The notes beneath the pieces were generated by a model. It was not told the DNA's origin. It saw only the letters and a list, made by a program, of their open reading frames with translations, and did no database searches. Below, one piece after another: positions 21,565 through 33,768 of a stretch of DNA of 64,000 nucleotides. Both the position numbers and the translations under genes were made by a program. The first letter of the stretch is position 1, and every line of letters begins with the position of its first letter. Source of the DNA: Isoetes taiwanensis (taxonomy: Eukaryota > Streptophyta > Lycopodiopsida > Isoetales > Isoetaceae). The stretch is taken from the NCBI GenBank assembly GCA_021234155.1, contig JAJEKV010000025.1, positions 4,825,823-4,889,822 of the forward strand. Direction: 5' to 3'.

Positions 21565-21972
21565 TTTTGTAGTTTGTTTAGAGCAGATGTAGTATAATGC
21601 AAATGGCGCAGTGGCGCCATTTACATGCAAATGGCGCCACTGCGCCATTTCTATGCAAATGGCGCCACTGCGCCATTTCTATGTAAGTGGCGCCACTGCG
21701 CCATTTCTTCACTGGCGAGTCGCCTCTCCCTCAGCTTGCCAACAATCTAGAAAGTACAGGCCTTATTATCGACTCGCGTGTGGAGAATGTCTCGACTCGC
21801 GAGGCGAGAATAGGGAGTGTACACTCTGGATTGTTGGCTGGTTGAGGATTCCCACCGCCACGAGAAATGAGCAGCGGAGAAATAATGAGGCGCTGGCTGG
21901 CCATTTGCATAGAAATGGCCACCGCCGTTTGCATTATACTACATCTACTCTAAATGAGAAAACTACAAATGG
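21565..21972. mobile_element. Imperfect foldback element
   Basis: The left end GTAGTTTGTTTAGAGCAGATG plus TAGTATAATGCAAA pairs with the right end (TTTGCATTATACTACATCTA, CTCTAAAT, AAACTAC) in reverse complement. Further in, GCCAACAATC (about 21738) pairs with GATTGTTGGC (about 21830). The apex is the duplicated CGACTCGCG near 21770-21800. The left arm is swollen by three tandem 32-bp units containing AAATGGCGCCACTGCGCCATTT-type palindromes. No coding capacity; the open frame across it is incidental. Confidence 0.7.
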
Positions 21973-23604
21973 CGAAATGGTGCGTGCATGTAAATGGCGC
22001 CACTGCGCCATTTACATGCAAATGGCGTAGTGGGTTGGGTTGGGGTTTTATGATTTGAATGTTGATTAGTTGTTTTCTTGTGAAGCTTCGTGTCCAAGAC
22101 CCAAAACGCTGTGACGGAGAAGACCGGGTCATGGTCGGAAGGCCATGGTGCATGGAAATTGTCGTGGCAATTCCCTTTAGAGGAAGGGGTCGACCCCACA
22201 AAGGGGACAAGAGGAGAGAACTTTGCCTCCTCACAAAGTCGAAGTGGTGAACAGACGCCAGGATGCAAAATTGCATCATTGTCAACATGCGAGGTGAAAA
22301 GGCAGGAAGATTAGACTTCCTTGGTTGCACGGGGAGGATCCCCGTGAATTGCACCATTGATCCAGACCGCATGGACCGGCAGCTTTACGATCCACGATGA
22401 TGGAATCCGAAGAGGACCGCATACCGCCAAAAAAAAAGGTCGGCCGCTGCCTTCATACGAAAAGCGAGAGGCAAAATGCTATTAATGGCACGGCCGAAGC
22501 TACTTAGAGGATTTGGCATTCTCCGCTCAGCCATGGACGATCAAAGAACTCGTCACATATTGTCGAGCCAAGACCTCTTGTAATATGCCAGCTATAATGG
22601 GCAGCACCTGGCTTCAACATGAGATTACAAAGATGGGAAGAGAAAGCCAAACGTTAGGCAAGCCAGACCAAAGAAAGCAACACTCACTATAGAAGGGACA
22701 GAGCATGAGGAAGAGAATAAAAAGAAAGACGAGGAAAATCCCAAGTCTCCTCCCAAGTCAGCTCCCAAGTCTCCTCCTATCGAGACACCCATCGGTTCTC
22801 CTATCAAGTCCCCTACTAAACAGATTCAGAGAGAACCATTAGTGATACTAAATCCTCCCCACAACCGAGAGGTAAAGGCGCAGATCGACGGGCCGATAGC
22901 ATTCCGCCTAAAAGGAGGAGGAAAACAAAGAAGGAGATGAGGGTCATAAAGCAGAGGAAAATGGAAAGTCTAGAGGTGCCTTCGAGTTGAAGATGGACCG
23001 CGGATGCCGAGGAGGAGTTGGCGTAAGAAACTCTAAAAAAATAAAGAAAGACGGGTCACATGTTTCTCTAGGTGTGACATATATCGAAAAATATCCATCC
23101 GATATGGAAGAGGCACCTCCTAACATGACAAAGACGAAGTTGTAAATCCCAACATGTTAGGAACCGCGGTAAGTCATATTTGTCAAGATCCCCATCCAGC
23201 CTTCACGCCGCATGTGGTGCCCTTCGATCCGCATACAAAGCAGCTAGTACCATGGTCACAAGAATCACCCCGGCCGGTATGAGGTTCTACATCATCAATG
23301 GCAACCATTCTCGCCTCACCGCCACCATGTGTGTCGGTTGGGGACGAAGATGCCGAATAGAACTCGAAAGATTTACACTTATAGATTCCGCAGAAGTTCT
23401 TTTCGAGCACCGAAAGTGACTTGGACCTTCTTCACCAAAGGGATGTCAATGACATCGTGAGCCGTGATCGGTGTTTAAGGAACCCTACGCAGATCGATAC
23501 ACCACCCGCGAGGGCAATACCGTGAGTGGGAAACCAGCACCAGCCAGAAAAGGCCAATCAAGAAGCGAATTTAATACAAGGTATGTACTATCGATGAAGC
23601 AATT

Positions 23605-23700
23605 GGCATCAAATGGCGCCGGCCCATTTGTGCAAATGGCGCAAATGGCGCCATTTGATGCCAAAAAGGCAGCAAATGGGCGCCATTTGACACCGCTTTG
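23605..23700. repeat. AAATGGCGCCATTTG palindromes inside the broken coding region
   Basis: About five copies of CAAATGGCGC or its complement lie within 95 bp, including the palindrome CAAATGGCGCCATTTG near 23643. They sit between two protein-like segments, so they look inserted or amplified within a former coding sequence. Confidence 0.75.
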
Positions 23701-25092
23701 TCGTGATTCAAGCTCTAACATATTTGGTTTGCCTTTCAAGATTACCTTGAAATGGTTGACAAGATTCTCGGGGAAAGCATACCAAGGATGTCAACAGTTC
23801 GCTTTCATGCCAGACGACATTTACGCCTCTTTCGCCAAATGTGGAATAAATGGAAAAAGGGGAGCCGAAAGATAACAAGGGCCAACAAATAGCAAATAAT
23901 TGGGCAAAGGATAAGGACTATTTTAGCGAGAACTACCTCGATGCATGAGAGGCCCGGATTATGAAGATTGCGTAACCGCCCTCCGTGAAGCCATCGAGGG
24001 GACATATATGTTAAGGTCACATCGGATTATAAGGGTGATAATTTTTTCAAGACGAGAGCACGTAACTTGAGGATTCTTGCCTACATGAAGAAGGAGATTC
24101 TCAACTACATCCATGATGAACTTGGAATCAAGTACGTAAAGTTCGAGGACTTGAGAAAGGTGTCCGACGGATTCCTGCACTCAACCCTCCTATCGTGGGT
24201 GTGGTGCATAATAAGTGGGTCTCGTGACGGAATACCGAAAGAGGGCGCCCATGGTAATGTGCCCTTCTCATTAGGCAGATCCATCCGTAAGATTCTAAAG
24301 CCCGAGACCGAGGACGAAGTTCAAAAGATTTTTGTGGAGGCGCTTTCTAGTGGTGGGATTGTCCAGATCGGATCGTGTTGCCCGCCAAAGATGATCCGTT
24401 TGGATGCGAGGCAAATTACCCGATTTGGGATCCCGCCACTCGCCAAATTTTTGATGTCGCTTCTAAGATGACAGATGTTGAGACATACCGATAATATGTT
24501 TTGCTAGGCCGAACATACGAAAGTCTCTTCTCAGACCGCCCGAGAGACTAGAATCCGCATCTAGAGTTTACTTAGGCATGTATGAAGAGGAAAGTGGGTG
24601 GGCACCCCGTGTGGTGGCATAAAAGAGCCAACAGCTGTGGTTCTAGCCACCGATCTCAGCCCAAGCACACTGATGAACACCGATCTCGTGTTTTATGGTG
24701 AACATCCCCGAAAGCACCTCAAGTTCCTAAGACCCATAAAGATGCAAGCAGCCGAGCCGTAGAATCTGCTAACAAGCCCCCGAGGGACAGGTTCAAATAC
24801 AGCTGGCAAGGTATGGAAGGGGAATACTTGGTTCACAAGCAGGTTGGTCCCGCTACAACAAAGATACCTTGTCGATAAGCTCGCCCTCCGTAACTTTTGT
24901 GGCCGGACTTTTTTCCGTGGGGCTTTTACTAGGGCATCATTGCGCTTAAAAAGGAGTAGTGTGGCCTATGAGCATGATGGAAAAAAGATCCAATGTATGC
25001 TAGGGATTCTTGGAAGAATTGACAACGCCATTAATCCCTTGCTTGATCCAAAAGACCATGGACTCTCGTAAGGTTTTGCATCGACTAGACCT

Positions 25093-25152
25093 ACCCAGAG
25101 AGACATCACATGGTGGTGGAGGAGAGACATCACATGGTGGTGGAGGAGAGGG
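25093..25152 (+). repeat. Tandem 24-bp repeat, two units
   Basis: AGAGACATCACATGGTGGTG plus GAGG occurs twice in tandem. In the plus frame it encodes ETSHGGGG repeated, at the tail of the broken coding region. Confidence 0.85.
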
Positions 25153-25224
25153 GTCACAGGCCGGTGCGGTGAGAGGCCACGATCCGGGAAAAAGTGGTAC
25201 AAGATCCCTAAACGCAGATTGACC

Positions 25225-25800
25225 GGAAATAAGATTAACCCGGATGATATTGATAAAGCGGATGATAATGTTTTTGGTCGAAATATTGAAAACCGATTTG
25301 CATATTATACTTGTATATAAGATTTACCTCCCGTGGTATTAATGATTACATCAGACTGATTAATCTTTTGAATAACGATGACACATACGATCTTAATGTA
25401 TTTGCCCCTTTTGTATATCTTATTTGTAAGCAAATAGCCTAAGAATAAATACCATTTGCAATATGAATATATTGCAAATGCATCAGCGCGTCACAAGTAT
25501 TTGTTTGCTTTTTTCCGTGTATTGTCCTTATGATTCACTTCAAATGTAGCGACTTTATTGCTTTTTTTCCACAATTTTTATTCAAATGGCGCAACCAGAT
25601 TGTTTCACCCGTCGATTTCCGCCCCATTTCGTGTCAAATAGAGCGGTTTTCAGGCTAATCCTTGTGCATTTTTAAGTAAATAGCGTAGATTTGATTGCTG
25701 AATGTGTGAAAAAACAACGAACAATTTCATTTCGAACGAAAATGGAATCACGAAATTTCCAACTTTAATGAAACTCTGCTTCTAAGTGATATCTCGACTA
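25225..25800. other. AT-rich non-coding stretch
   Basis: I see no gene here. One more CAAATGGCGCAACC motif lies near 25585 and a CATTTGCAATATG palindrome-like stretch near 25450. It may be the 3' flank of the broken coding region. Confidence 0.5.
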
Positions 25801-25807
25801 TTTAGAC

Positions 25808-26640
25808 ATAAATCCGCCACCGTCGTCGTTTCTCCTTGCTCGTGGCCCCCTTTTTTTTTCTAACTCTTGTGTAAACTTTTCTGCTGCATTTCTTTTCCTT
25901 GTTGGGTTATACTGTATTTCTATCATGATTCAGAACTTCGACAAGCTACAAAAGGACCATTTTGCAATTATCTTCTTTTTCTTTTCAGGTAGGAGTTTTG
26001 GTACATAATTCACAATTTAGCTTGCAAGGTACAGATCTTTTGATTGCATATATTTGCTCTTAGAAATACTTTTGCACCCATTGGATCTTGAGTTGAATTG
26101 GCACATATTTCATGCTTTCAATTTTGTAGGAATGCAAACCCCATCTTGCAGGTGAATTAATGATATTTCGTGACCAACTTCTTTCATCCGATGTCTCGAT
26201 ACAATGAGTATCGCCCGGCTTCATTACATACTTAAAAAATCTTTACCACGCAGTGTATATATTTGATCCACATCATTAAAGGAGCTTCGCTAAGTACTTG
26301 TTTTCTCGAGATTGTAGCTAGACCTCAGATGTTGCATCTTGCCTATTGCAAACACCGTATGGTTGAGTTCGACATAGAGTCAATCATGCACTACTATCAA
26401 AGTAGTATGCCCATCCCGGTTTGGCATGATACTTTTGTCGCCCCACATGATAAGAAGACTTGAGGGAATGGATACTAGTATGGAACTTGAAGATGATATT
26501 GAAAGCTCTCCTTTCGATGTCATGTACGTGATCTCTCTTGCTTGGTATTATTTCATGTGATACCGGGTCCATACCGAATTTCAAGATTACTATTGTATGT
26601 TTTATGAAGAGAGGTGGAAGAAATGGAGAAATCACCAAAA
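25808..26640 (+). repeat. Dispersed repeat, copy A (partner at 59645-60425)
   Basis: The sequence from AATCYGCCACCGTC through TAGGAGTTTTGGTACATAAT, TTGATTGCATATATTTGCTC, TAAAGGAGCTTC and GTGGAAGAAATGGAGAAATC matches 59645-60425 in the same orientation, with scattered substitutions and indels. In the plus frame the stretch near 26263-26460 is open (MLHLAYCKHRMVEFDIES) but no domain is recognisable. CAGGT and TAG-G junctions around 25989 and 26130 could be splice sites or chance. It is probably an old transposon or retrogene fragment. Confidence 0.8.
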
Positions 26641-26721
26641 TGGAGAAATCCCTTTGTATACAGTTCCCAAAACCTCCTATACCTAGCTTTTCACCTAAAA
26701 CCCCTAGTTATGTCACCCAAT

Positions 26722-27084
26722 TCATGGAAGGAAAATTTTCGCAAAGTTGATCGTGATAAGCGTGGATTCCGCATGCAATCTTTGGCCTCTCGGTTCATCT
26801 CCTCCTCTCGCTTTTTTCATCTTATATAGACTAATATGGTCAAAACAAAGAAACAACAAAATGCCGCAAACGGAACCAAGTATAAGCCCTAGCATGGAAT
26901 AGAATGAAACTGCTTGGTCGAGGATGGCCCCGCATAGCTTGAAGAAAGCAAAGATAAGTTTGGTTAGGATGGCCTCGCATAGCTTGAAGAAAGTAGCATA
27001 AGTTTGGCTAGCATAACGGCCGTCAAGCACCTTGTCCACCACAAAACAAGAGCCCCGCTGTTTTGATAAAATGCAGCCTTGCAT
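26722..27084 (-). CDS. Doubtful reading frame spanning a short internal duplication
   Basis: This 120-codon minus-strand frame includes two similar peptides (FFKLCEAIL and FFKLCGAIL), because DNA near 26924-27000 carries a roughly 60-bp duplication containing GATGGCCYCGCATAGCTTGA. The central part is hydrophobic (SMLGLILGSVCGILLFLCF, about residues 63-81) and could form one membrane segment. No homologous family comes to mind and no promoter is evident. It may well be non-coding. Confidence 0.2.
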   Translation of the reverse strand: MQGCILSKQRGSCFVVDKVLDGRYASQTYATFFKLCEAILTKLIFAFFKLCGAILDQAVSFYSMLGLILGSVCGILLFLCFDHISLYKMKKARGGDEPRGQRLHAESTLITINFAKIFLP

Positions 27085-27299
27085 GTTGATGAATCAAGCA
27101 TTTTTTTCTCAGCTTTGGGAGATGCCATAACATCCGGACGCCGGCCCACGGCCTCCCAAAAAAAAAAGAGGGAAAAGGCGATTTTCAAACGTAAAAAATG
27201 GAAAATTTTAAAATTGCCCTTCTATTTTTGCATATTTCTCAAAATGTCATTATTTATGGTACCACAAAATGCGCCCTCTTCCCCGCTTAATGTGCCCTC

Positions 27300-29265
27300 A
27301 AACTAGGGTCGTGGACTAATTTTAGTGACAAACTCATATGCGCAAGTTGTAACCTGTTATGGAATGTAACACCTCACATAAATTCCCGATTATAAACGAT
27401 CCAAATTTTAGAACAATTCAATTCTTTTCTTTGTCATATTAGAAAAGTTATGATTCTAGTTCTTCTAGCTTGCCTAGCTTTGAGCAATTAGCAGATTTGA
27501 ATCTTAGGAGATAATGCATATGCAAGTAGAAATGAGGGATGGATTGAAGATTGAGAGCCCAAGAACTGTGTGGCAGAAGAACAACTAGACTAGAAAATAA
27601 CATCATGGAAGATTTTTACAAATCCAAATCTCATTACCTGCTCATCATTACTTTCTGGGTTTAATACAAAAAATAAATAGAACTCTAAAATTTGCACCCC
27701 TGAAGTACATTCTACAGTTAATAAGTTAATCAATGGTCTTCTTAAAGAATAAGAAGTGGGCTCTAATAGTTGCTTAAGAAAATACATTGTTCTAGTTATT
27801 GGTCAACCCACAGTGCGACAAAACTTTTTTTTTTCATATGTTATTCAAATGTAGGGTTTCCTTGAATAGTTTAAAGGATCTTCTTATTCATGATGTGAAT
27901 TCACATGACTTTCACAGATAGTAATGCCCCATATACAAAACTAAAGTTATAGAACGTGTTTCCAATTCAACATTCGGTGAAAGTTGTTAACACCTATGTG
28001 GCAAATTTGGATAGATCCAATAGACTATTAAATTTGGATTGTAAGATCCAATAGACCATTTTTAAAAATTAGGCTATCTTTTCAAATTGATCCCTAGACC
28101 AATAGCACATGCACCCTTTGCAAATTGAATTCCTGAATAGAAATTTGGCTAGAGTTACACGTTATAATTTGCAATCATATTGTATTTAGTGTACTCTAGG
28201 AGCAAGCTTCTAAGCCACACCTAATATGCCTACTGATCCTAGGGTGTTTAGCCCAAATGCTATATAACATTCTAGAAATGCGCAAAAGCATACCATATCA
28301 TACAAAGACTATGTACACGGTAGTACATGATTCAGCCACATTATACCCTGAATGGTAAGACCATAGCAAATGCCCATAGACTATACTTCTAGTGATATAC
28401 TAGCAACTCGATATTTTTGCTTATGCATCACAAATGCTAGCCTGCAAATACTCCAAATATATGGTCTTTTATGCTTATGGAACTCATAGTCTTCATACAA
28501 TATTGTTCAAATAAATGGGCAATCATACTTGGAGAACTTATAATCTTTATATAACATGTCTAAGTTTTCTCGCTTAAAATTCTCCTAGCCCTGAAATATC
28601 ATTCTCCAATCTCAAATTTCTCATGACTAATAATCTTTGCCCCTCGCTCATCTATTTGATACTTCCTTAACGTGGCACATTAGTTACTAATGTCATTCCT
28701 ATGTTCTGTTAGGATATGATTAATTTGGTCAACTACATTGGTTAATCTAGCCATAACTATCTATAAACACGTTGGCTAATTCTAAAGGTGACTATTGAAG
28801 AGAAGGAGATCATTTTTTATGTCTTTTCTCCTTTCCTAGTAGGATTGAACTTTTTCACAAGTCTTGTAGGGCCAATGGTGAATGTGAAGAATTGAAGCAT
28901 ATCAACGTGATCGGCAATCTATTACGGGTGATTCTACATTGAGCAAATTACTAATATTATTGATGTTGACTTCGCTCATTTCATATAACCATCTTGAAAG
29001 CAAAGTGGTTCAAGGTTGTTTATAGAGGCGTAAATCGCACTATGAGATCACATCCTTCGGTTTCTACTAGATTGATTCTTGAGAAATGAATGAGCCATTT
29101 GTTAATGCTAAACAAGTGGAATAGATTTTTTTTTGAAAACCCAATTAACCCAACGTGGAATTGTAGTTCATGTTGTACCCAGCGCAGACGCCTCATTGAT
29201 GCTACTAATGCTAGAGCCCCCGACAATGATGATTATAAAGATGATTGATGATAATATCTTTGACT
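27300..29265. other. Non-coding AT-rich stretch
   Basis: No frame of note. A short imperfect inverted motif around AGATCCAATAGACYATT repeats near 28013 and 28052. If the CACTA terminus at 29803 belongs to a longer element, part of this stretch would be its interior, but I see no transposase motifs. Confidence 0.5.
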
Positions 29266-29269
29266 TCTT

Positions 29270-29803
29270 GATTAATTTTTTTGTCACTTGTCACTTCAAA
29301 GTCAATTTATTGGCACTTTTTTGTCATCCCATTGTCACTTCAAAGTCAACTTATTATCACCGTATTGGCATTTTGAAATCAACTTATTGTCACTTTATAG
29401 TCACCCTTTTTGTCATCTTGTTCTCTCCCTTTGTTAGATTCGAGGCACCCTATTACGCACCGCTGACACATTTTTAGTCTATTGTCGAGATGTGTCATTT
29501 GTTGCTACATTATAGTCGATTTATATCACTTGTTTGTCACCATTTTGTCAAGATTAAGTCAATCTATTGTCACATTTTTGACACATAGTTTTGTCAAAAC
29601 CATGTCATTCTATTTTCACATTATAGTCACATTTTCATCATCCTTTGTCACTTTTTTGTCACTAGTGCATCACACTATTGTCATATTTATTGTCATTTGA
29701 TTTCACTATTTTGTCATTGTTGTTGTCATTTTTGTATAAGCTTTTTGACACATTATTTTAGTGACAAAAAAAAGTGACAATAAATCACTATTCTCTTGTA
29801 GTG
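29270..29803 (-). mobile_element. CACTA (En/Spm) transposon terminus with subterminal repeats
   Basis: Read from 29803 backwards, the minus strand begins CACTACAAGAGAATAGTG, the characteristic plant CACTA terminus. It is followed by some 530 bp packed with TGTCAC/GTGACA and TTGTCAT/ATGACAA motifs in both orientations, as expected of subterminal transposase-binding arrays. The element would extend to lower coordinates. I found no opposite CACTA end or coding remnant, so it is truncated, non-autonomous, or its other end has decayed. Confidence 0.75.
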
Positions 29804-30122
29804 AGGCAAGATGGTTGCATGAAAAAAAAAGTCACATAATTCTAATACAAATTTACATTGGATAAAAATAAACCAGTAAGAAAAAAATACAAAAACTAAG
29901 GTGAGATACATTTTAAATGTACTCATTAACACGCCACTTGTAATAATGCAATCATCACCAAATATAAAACCGTATTGAAGAAGAAGCAAATACTATAAGA
30001 AAACATACAAAAAATACATCATAAATTATAGTTGTGTATTTATTTATAATGATAGAATAATAATAGAACTTTAAAGTCCATCCATTTTATTAAAAGCATG
30101 GATATGTCTAGGTAACGCTTAA

Positions 30123-30887
30123 TTATCTCCCTCCATTACTTCCTCTACCTCCTCTACCACCACCATGTCCATTGACCCCACGAGTCCCATCTTGACCAAG
30201 TTTTTCGCCTTTTCCACGCACCATTGCTAAGAAACTTAGAAAGATGATTTTGGTTTCTACCATTGCCCTCTCTCGATCCTCGGGGCCTCCATTCCCATCA
30301 AAGGCACGCCCATTATCTCCTCGGACCTTTAGCCCCACCATGATGCTTACACCCTCCATTATTTCCCCGGGCCTCCTGCACCTCCAGGGCCCAATCATAT
30401 GGCCCCATCCCTCCGTTACCTCCTGGACCTTCTAAATCTCCATTCCCTATATTCCCATTCCTCTTCTTCTTCCCTTTCCTTTAGGAGCTTTTCCTCCTTT
30501 TATAGGTGGAGGAGGTGGAGGATGAGCATAATATGGAGGAGCATTATTACTTGATGAAGTTAGTGGAGGAACTTGAGGTTTTTGATACTAAGTCGGGTTA
30601 TTTTGACGACTTTGAGATGAAGGAGTTGGAATATCATAATTGCCACTATTATTTTTAACAAGTGGTGAGGAAACAATAAATGTAGGTGGCATATATGGAG
30701 GAAAGGAAGAATGATTATCAATTTCATGTGTAACTTCACTTTGAGATGATGGACTTAAAGTACAATAATCATTATAATTCACTATAGGTGATCTAAATGG
30801 AGATACAGAAGGAGCAACCGTATTGGATATAGGATTACCTGCATTTTGGCCACTTTGAGATGATTGAGTTTCAATAGGTTTACCCAT
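30123..30887 (-). pseudogene. Pro/Ser-rich then Gly-rich broken reading frame
   Basis: From 30887 down: a Ser/Pro/Gln-rich segment (SQSGQNAGNPISNTVAPSV ... TPSSQSRQNNPT), a stop, then APPYYAHPPPPPPIKGG and a KGKGRRR basic cluster, a stop, then a Gly-rich tail (MVGLKVRGDNGRAF ... GHGGGRGGRGSNGGR) ending at 30123. The three pieces follow one another, so one disordered protein is plausible. No domain is recognisable. The repetitive SSQS pattern recurs in the frame at 58314-58613, suggesting only similar composition. Confidence 0.35.
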
Positions 30888-30939
30888 AGGTGATGCAGTA
30901 TGACATATTTAATAAAATTTAGACTTATTCAAATCTAAA

Positions 30940-30963
30940 AGAAGAAGAAGAAGAAGAAGAAGA
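30940..30963. repeat. (GAA)n microsatellite
   Basis: About eight uninterrupted GAA units follow AATCTAAAA. It is short and unremarkable. Confidence 0.95.
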
Positions 30964-31112
30964 CTTCAAGGATGCCATGATAAGACCATATGTCTTTTTT
31001 AAGTCTTGTTAACTTTTATAATTTTACGAACTTATCTTTACATGAAAAGTATGATGGCTATTAATGCATGGAACTGATCTCCATACTAATTTTCACTCCA
31101 GTCCAGAGTAAT

Positions 31113-31186
31113 AAAGAGTGGCTAAAATTCGCCAAATGGCGATTTTTTAGACCTTTTTAGAAAAAGCATAATTTAGCCACTCCAAA
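31113..31186. repeat. Miniature foldback of about 75 bp
   Basis: GAGTGGCTAAAATT and AATTTAGCCACTC are inverted, about 45 bp apart, with a second nested hairpin (TTCGCCAAATGGCGA). No target duplication is certain. Confidence 0.6.
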
Positions 31187-31199
31187 AGGGGGTAAATTC

Positions 31200-33760
31200 T
31201 GAACGCTTAGAGTTTAGCCGGGATTGTTTGTTGCATGGTGTACTGAATCGCCTTCTCTAAAGTTGATTAGAAGAACCCTGATCAATTCAAATAGCCATGC
31301 CAAATTCTATTTAGGGACCTCTTTCATTTAGGAATTGCCATTAGCTACCTCAATCATATTTTGAATTTGTATCTATAAGTTGTTTAGGTTAAATGCTATG
31401 AAGAATGTTACATGATGTGCATTTTAAGCTTTAAATAGTAGTGCTCTCTTCTTGCAATTGTTGACCCTAAAGGGCTTTATCACCAAATTCACCATTTGGA
31501 TGCATTTGACCCCAACGTAAACATGCATGTTCCTTCAAACGATATTGTTTGTTCCTTATGAATTGTACTTTTGAACAACTTTGTTATCGCTTTGTAAAGA
31601 AGCATATTGAATCAATGTCATTCATGTACTAATCAGTGCTCAAAGTTTGAAGTTAAATAGTTGCACTTTAGTCAGACCAAGAAAAATTCGCCAACATCAG
31701 AATTTTATGTCATATAAATTTTACATTTTAGCCAAGTGGGAAGATAATTAAAGGGCTTTATTTTATCAAATTTCGCCAAGAAAAAAATCTAAGAACTTTT
31801 TGTTTTCGTAGATTTAGCCAACCTTAATTTGAATAGAAAAACATTTAGGACCAAGTAAAAATTTACCCCCGACTCCAAATCTATATAAAATAATATTTTC
31901 ATACAGAAAGAACTATATGATTTAAATGTTTGTCTTTTCAACCTATTTAAAGGAAGTTTCAAGTTGAATAGTTTATTATTGATGAATCAAATTATAAAAT
32001 TGCTATAAATTAATATAAATATATAATTCAACAATAATAAACTATATTAAAATAATCTTAAATCATAAAATTATGATTTAACTAACTTCAATTTTAAACT
32101 TTTTAAAAATATTTTTAAGGGTGCCAAGAGTTTTCATATAATAATATTAAGTCAATCGCTTATCAAGCCATCGTGTTTCATACACTTATTATTGTGATTG
32201 CCAAATTTTAAATTTATTAGATCAACAAAATTGAAATTTTATATCCTCGAAATGTCTAATCTTATATTATAATGTTACTTAGAAAGTGCTCAAACTTTGC
32301 CGGGCTTTTCAAAGCATAAATTGAAGGCAAATGCTGGATTGGTATTAAAATATTAAGGAATGTTAACGTTGGAATTTGTGCAAATGTTTCTGAGCCTGGA
32401 TTATATGCGAATGTTTCGAGCATGGATTATATGCAAATGTTTCTCCAAAGGATTATGTCAAAGTGCCCATAAGCTCAAGTTCAGCATTTTCTAATCAAAA
32501 TGCATGAAAGTATCCATGGAATGAGAAGTAAATGAGTAGCTACATTGCATTCTATCATTTTACAATGTTTAGTCACTTTCCCTATGAACCCATATGAGGG
32601 CAAGGGGAGGGATTTTTAGGGAGCCAACATCCAAAAAAAAAAATTGGAGCCATCTCCACCATCATATTAGAGCAAGCATATCTTGGCCTTCCAAAATTTA
32701 ATTTACAACCCACGGATTTTTGTGTTTTATGGCTAGCGCCTTGAATGTCTAGAAATATATATGCTGCATTGCTTATTACATGTTATGGCTAGTGCCTCAA
32801 ATATCTAGGAACAATTGCAATGGTGTTAACAAACTAACGTAATGGTCTGGTGAATATTCACCTATGGATGGCGATGTTGGACATAACCGTAGCAACATCC
32901 AAGAAAATTCAGATTAAGATTGCATCAAATAAAAACTCTATAACTTATCCAAGTTTGGCAGAAATAGGTCCTCTTTAAAATTCATGCATACCAGAAGGAA
33001 TCGAAGTTGATAAATATCTTTTATTACTACTCTATCTTTGATGATTGCAAAGCGTAAAACATTAGTGCAAAGATTTGTCGCTGTAGAAACATTGGTTTTA
33101 GGCAAACCATCATGTAACAATAATTTCTGTTTCATTAGTTTGAAAATTAAGTTGTAGATAATTTGCTCCTCTTTGGAACAACTATCGGGCTATGCAATCA
33201 TTCAGCCTTGGCATATGTTGTTAGGTTCAATTGTTCCTCTTCCCAAATAAAAGAACAAAACCAACAGAACCAAATCTTGTTGTGTATCGCTTGTTCTAAT
33301 CGATGCTCTTTATTTGTGTATTTTGTGCGAGTTCAAGTGCATGAGATAAAGCTTTTTCCATTGCATGTTGTTGCTTCTGAAAAACGCCTACTATAATTAC
33401 TAATTGATAATTTTATGTGCTATTACTTGTTTGACGTATTCACCATTTGTTTGACATCCCTAAAGATTGAGAAGTCAGAATCAAGGAATGGTGAGCATCG
33501 ACATTATTCTTGCAAGGAAGTTTACAATGTATCAAGGGTAAATTGGAAAGGCTAGGAATATACACTACCATCAGCAGTCAAACGCTATACATGTTGTTTT
33601 ATGTTATAAATTTCTCGCTTTTATGTCCCTATTGCTATTCTTAGAAACTTGAGTAGATTTTGGGGATCGTGGTTTTAAACAAAAAGAATGATAGCAAAGA
33701 CTTTTGTTGGTTCACATTGTGCTTTTGCAAAGAAAACATGCTCTTGAGGTACCAGAGGTT
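31200..33760. other. Non-coding AT-rich stretch
   Basis: No convincing frame, repeat array or RNA gene. Occasional TTCGCCAA motifs (31703, 31774) echo the hairpin at 31113. The region around 32000-32100 is over 80 percent A/T by eye. Confidence 0.5.
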
Positions 33761-33768
33761 GGAAATGT

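Larger units (their letters stand above)
22080..25220 (+). pseudogene. Long broken coding region, unidentified, possible ParB-like motif
   Basis: Protein-like text runs along the plus strand in shifting frames for 3 kb. In order: IKELVTYCRAKTSCNMPAIM and STWLQHEITKMGRE (about 22540-22640); an acidic/Lys-rich then Pro-Ser-Lys repeat region (EHEEENKKKDEENPKSPPKS, 22690-22830); HPAFTPHVVPFDPHTKQLVP (about 23200-23255); GMRFYIINGNHSRLTATM (23275-23330); ITLKWLTRFSGKAYQGCQQF (about 23740-23800); AKDKDYFSENYLD; IHDELGIKYVKFEDLRKVS (24100-24160); KMTDVETYRQYVL-like text (about 24470); and RFKYSWQGMEGEYLVHKQ (about 24790-24840). The GNHSR segment resembles the G-x-H/R-R turn of ParB/sulfiredoxin-like folds; this is tentative. 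A 90-bp block of AAATGGCGC palindromes interrupts it at 23610-23700. It may be a transposon-borne gene. Confidence 0.5.

Noticed and set aside
21611-22030. 139-codon frame over the AAATGGCGC palindromes
   Set aside because: It spans the foldback and its tandem units; the peptide merely repeats the DNA units.
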